A stretch of 7,307 nt of DNA from Bdellovibrionales bacterium (GTDB lineage: Bacteria > Bdellovibrionota > UBA2361 > JAGRAS01), in NCBI GenBank assembly GCA_020434465.1, contig JAGRAS010000079.1, positions 1 to 7,307 on the forward strand, read 5' to 3'. Position numbers and translations under genes: made by a program. Below the pieces are notes generated by a model. It did no database searches, was not told the origin of the DNA, and saw only the letters and a list, made by a program, of their open reading frames with translations. Shown in pieces: positions 5,036-7,307 of this stretch (within the stretch, counting starts at the first letter, position 1; each line of letters opens with the position of its first letter).

Positions 5036-7218
5036 CTTTTCCCCCGTGCCCAGCGAAAAACTGAAATAGGATTTAATGGGGAGATCAGCCTCTTCCAGAG
5101 TGGGAGTTCTAATCTAGCAAAACTATCTTTTTTAATTAGTTCTTTTATTTTTTCAAGATTATTTAAAGCTGGACGATTTCCATAACGCGCTGAATTTAAG
5201 TAACTGGTAAGGTTAAGTGCGTCTTTACCTAAAATCGTGTGTAATCGCGATCTAAATTCTTCTTTGGTTTCCCCTAGGCTTCTATTTAACCCTAGATCAT
5301 AAAGTTTAATACAAGATGACATATAGGCATTTCTAAGACGAGACTTTGGAAACCATAACCAGCCATAAAGTAGGTAGGTTTTAAGAATTAGTAAAATAAA
5401 CACAAGAAATGTAATCACTAAGATTACATGACTAAGCTCTGGAAGAGGAAAGGGTTTTTCTTTTTCAAAGCCATACTCTTCATTTCCAATATCATCCGGT
5501 AGAATCTCTTGATCAGGTTCTAAGTCTGCCATTAATTCTTCAAGAAGATTCATATCTACTGGAGATTCGGCATGACTTTCAACTTGTTCGGGTTTAGGAT
5601 CGAAAGGAATCCAACCATATTCTTTAATATAAACCTCTGCCCAAGCATGCCTGTCACTCATTCTTAAGAGAATATGACCATCTTTTGACTGGCTTAAATC
5701 TGTTAAATATCCTGTGCCAATTCTTGCAGGAATTCCCAGAGATCTGAACATGTATACCATTGCATGTGCGAAGTGTACGCAATAACCACGATGATCACCA
5801 AAAAGAAAGGGGGCGACTGGATCTTCTCCAGATTTAACTTCGTGATTTGGCGTTAAGGTATAGATTGCAGTTTTAGAAAGGTAATCCACAATAGATTTTG
5901 CTTTAGCAACTTGGCTTGGAAGTTCTTCTGAAATCTTTTTTGCTAGTTCTGCATATCTAGGATCAGAGTGTTTCTCTAAATAATGCTCCTTATATTCATT
6001 TGACCAACGTGGATCTCCAACTTCCTTATCAAGTAATGTTTCTAATTTAAATCCTGGAGCAACAGAATAAACTTTATAAGCAGATTTGAATTTATCACTT
6101 GGTTTTTTCAGCCTAGTGATTGATAGCGGATAGTCAATCGCAAATGCATTTTTTTGATCACTTAAAAGATAGACAGAGTGTGTTAAAGGAATTCGCTCTA
6201 GTAAGCTAGCATCTTCTTCAGCTACATAAGACTCCCCAGGGGATATGTTTTGAACATCAGGATCGTATTTTGAGTTAGCAACTACCATTTCATTTCCGTC
6301 AAATTGTGATAGTGCTGATTCTCTTAAATAAAGCATTGGTAAAAATGGATTTTGTTTGTAATCACCATCTAACCTAACTAGTGCAGAGGGTTGATTTGAC
6401 CCCCCAAGCGCAGAATGAAATCCTAGCGGACTATTGTTTTCAGAGCTTGCTTGTCCAACTCCATTTGCTGTTCGTGAAAAAGCTGAGCTGTTGTAATGCT
6501 TAAAGATTGCAATTGAAACTATATATGCAAATAAGCAAAGAGCTAAAACAAAAATAGAAGCAAGTAGATATCTTGTCCTACCCTTAAATGCTAAGGTTCT
6601 AGATGTGTTAGCAATCCAAACTTTACTTAAAAAGCCTGAATATATGCTCACAACAAACAACGCAAAGACACCTATAATTATGATAGTTTGCAGACTTCCT
6701 TGTTGTAGATACCAAGCCAAGTCACCTAAAAACTGAGGTCTATCGAAGTGCAAATGTCTATGTCCTGCAAGAAGGCTTACTGGTGTTAGAATTAGTATTA
6801 AAATTTCAAAAGTCAGCCCCCATGATGATTTCCAGTATATCCAAGTCAAGCTTGAGCAAATTATAAAAGCTATAAGGCAACTTGAGAAGTGCAAGCCTAG
6901 AGAGTATGGACTAAGACTGAGTTTTTCTGGAAAAGGAAAGAAATAAAAAGACCATAGTGCAAGTTTGCTAGCAAAAAAAACTGCTAAAATAAACAGAAGA
7001 AATTTGACAGTAGGAATTTTTTTAACAAAAAACTTTGTAGAGTTATAAACACCTAAAATTATAAAGATAGAAATTAAATAAGGGCTTGTTCCAAAATCAA
7101 CTATTTCATCAAGAATAAATAGCAAGAATATTAAAACAATAGATCTTAGAACTATAGCTAAACTACTCGATCCTGTGCCGAACGGACTATGTTCTAGTTT
7201 ATCTGAATTACTTGCCAT
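5029..7218 (-). CDS. TgpA-like membrane transglutaminase (DUF3488 / transglutaminase core / DUF4129)
   Basis: This 729-residue polytopic inner-membrane protein has the architecture of Pseudomonas TgpA. About seven hydrophobic segments lie between residues 22 and 240 (roughly 22-40, 46-60, 70-94, 105-127, 134-152, 176-195, 217-239). A large periplasmic part follows (241-594), then one transmembrane helix (about 595-617) and a cytoplasmic DUF4129-like tail with TKEEFRSRL and SARYGNRP (651-682). The transglutaminase core carries the expected triad: Cys480 in HRGYCVHFAHA, His524 in DRHAWAEVY and Asp540 in GWIPFDPKP, so it should be active as a cysteine transglutaminase or protease-like enzyme on periplasmic or cell-wall substrates; the real substrate is unknown. 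LYLRESALSQFDGNEM (297-311) matches the segment after the membrane domain in relatives. A strongly acidic linker (about 552-587) precedes the last helix. ATG 7218 is fixed by in-frame stops just upstream; it overlaps the preceding reading frame by 25 bases and has no Shine-Dalgarno, suggesting translational coupling. Confidence 0.93.
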   Translation of the reverse strand: MASNSDKLEHSPFGTGSSSLAIVLRSIVLIFLLFILDEIVDFGTSPYLISIFIILGVYNSTKFFVKKIPTVKFLLFILAVFFASKLALWSFYFFPFPEKLSLSPYSLGLHFSSCLIAFIICSSLTWIYWKSSWGLTFEILILILTPVSLLAGHRHLHFDRPQFLGDLAWYLQQGSLQTIIIIGVFALFVVSIYSGFLSKVWIANTSRTLAFKGRTRYLLASIFVLALCLFAYIVSIAIFKHYNSSAFSRTANGVGQASSENNSPLGFHSALGGSNQPSALVRLDGDYKQNPFLPMLYLRESALSQFDGNEMVVANSKYDPDVQNISPGESYVAEEDASLLERIPLTHSVYLLSDQKNAFAIDYPLSITRLKKPSDKFKSAYKVYSVAPGFKLETLLDKEVGDPRWSNEYKEHYLEKHSDPRYAELAKKISEELPSQVAKAKSIVDYLSKTAIYTLTPNHEVKSGEDPVAPFLFGDHRGYCVHFAHAMVYMFRSLGIPARIGTGYLTDLSQSKDGHILLRMSDRHAWAEVYIKEYGWIPFDPKPEQVESHAESPVDMNLLEELMADLEPDQEILPDDIGNEEYGFEKEKPFPLPELSHVILVITFLVFILLILKTYLLYGWLWFPKSRLRNAYMSSCIKLYDLGLNRSLGETKEEFRSRLHTILGKDALNLTSYLNSARYGNRPALNNLEKIKELIKKDSFARLELPLWKRLISPLNPISVFRWARGKRW
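5036..5045 (-). promoter_or_regulatory. Ribosome binding site of the TPR gene inside the transglutaminase end
   Basis: GGGGG (minus strand, 5045-5041) stands five bases before the ATG at 5035, within the last codons of the transglutaminase gene. The ribosome ending the upstream gene would be positioned to restart here. Confidence 0.5.
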
Positions 7219-7307
7219 TTTTTATGATCACAGAATTGTAAAAATTTTCTTTGTAATTTCTGATAAGAAGCATCTAACTGCTGGATATCAAAAATGATAG
7301 GTTTTGA
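7194..7307 (-). CDS. C-terminal tail of a probable DUF58 family protein, truncated by window edge
   Basis: On the minus strand one frame is open from the window edge at 7307 to a TAG at 7196-7194, giving 37 residues, while the other two frames have stops within the first dozen codons. The sequence contains FDIQQLDASYQKLQRKF followed by LQFCDHKKWQVIQIN and the stop. This fits, from memory, the last helix and strand of DUF58 proteins, which typically have D..Y.....R...L..FC...G.. followed by a hydrophobic strand. DUF58 proteins are vWA-like partners of MoxR ATPases and commonly precede the TgpA-like gene. The frame ends a little earlier than usual, without the T-D and closing helix. It overlaps the transglutaminase start by 25 bases. 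The fragment is short, so the family call rests mainly on context. Confidence 0.5.
   Translation of the reverse strand, partial: SKPIIFDIQQLDASYQKLQRKFLQFCDHKKWQVIQIN

Noticed and set aside
5041..5055. Sequence gcccagcgaaaaa resembles the intergenic arm tacccagcgaaa at 1476-1487.
   Set aside because: The match is short and falls inside the coding end of the transglutaminase; it is likely chance.

Overview
The window is an AT-rich bacterial segment (roughly 35-40% G+C by eye) with two gene blocks that converge near position 1480. The genes suggest a Gram-negative bacterium: a proteobacterial-type phosphatidylserine decarboxylase, a TgpA-like membrane transglutaminase with a periplasmic catalytic domain, and a TPR protein with a cleavable signal peptide. 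The E1 tail most resembles the fused alpha/beta E1 enzymes that I know best from Bacteroidetes. However, the PSD type, the DUF2203 gene and visible Shine-Dalgarno-like sites argue against Bacteroidetes. A deltaproteobacterial-type or related lineage is possible, but I cannot place the organism from this window.

Plus strand, 1-1431: the C-terminal 200 residues of a thiamine-diphosphate-dependent 2-oxoacid dehydrogenase E1 component are followed after 12 bases by psd, which makes phosphatidylethanolamine. The two are probably co-transcribed. A short convergent intergenic region (1432-1531) holds two inverted repeats, one of which abuts the stop codon of the opposing gene.

Minus strand, read from 7307 down to 1532: the tail of an upstream gene that looks like the end of a DUF58 protein; a TgpA/DUF3488-type transglutaminase (7218-5029); a secreted TPR protein (5035-3146) overlapping it by 7 bases; a DUF2203 family protein (3079-2627); and a MoxR-type AAA+ ATPase (2515-1532). 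MoxR, DUF58 and transglutaminase proteins form a widely conserved operon of unknown precise function, thought to couple a chaperone-like ATPase to envelope or exported proteins. Here moxR, usually at the head, is last and is separated from the transglutaminase by the TPR and DUF2203 genes.

The TPR gene is the most interesting novelty. It is exported, its start codon overlaps the transglutaminase stop region, and it carries an acidic DPF-repeat segment at its mature N terminus. The inference is that it works with the periplasmic transglutaminase domain. No RNA genes, CRISPR arrays, mobile elements or integration sites were seen.
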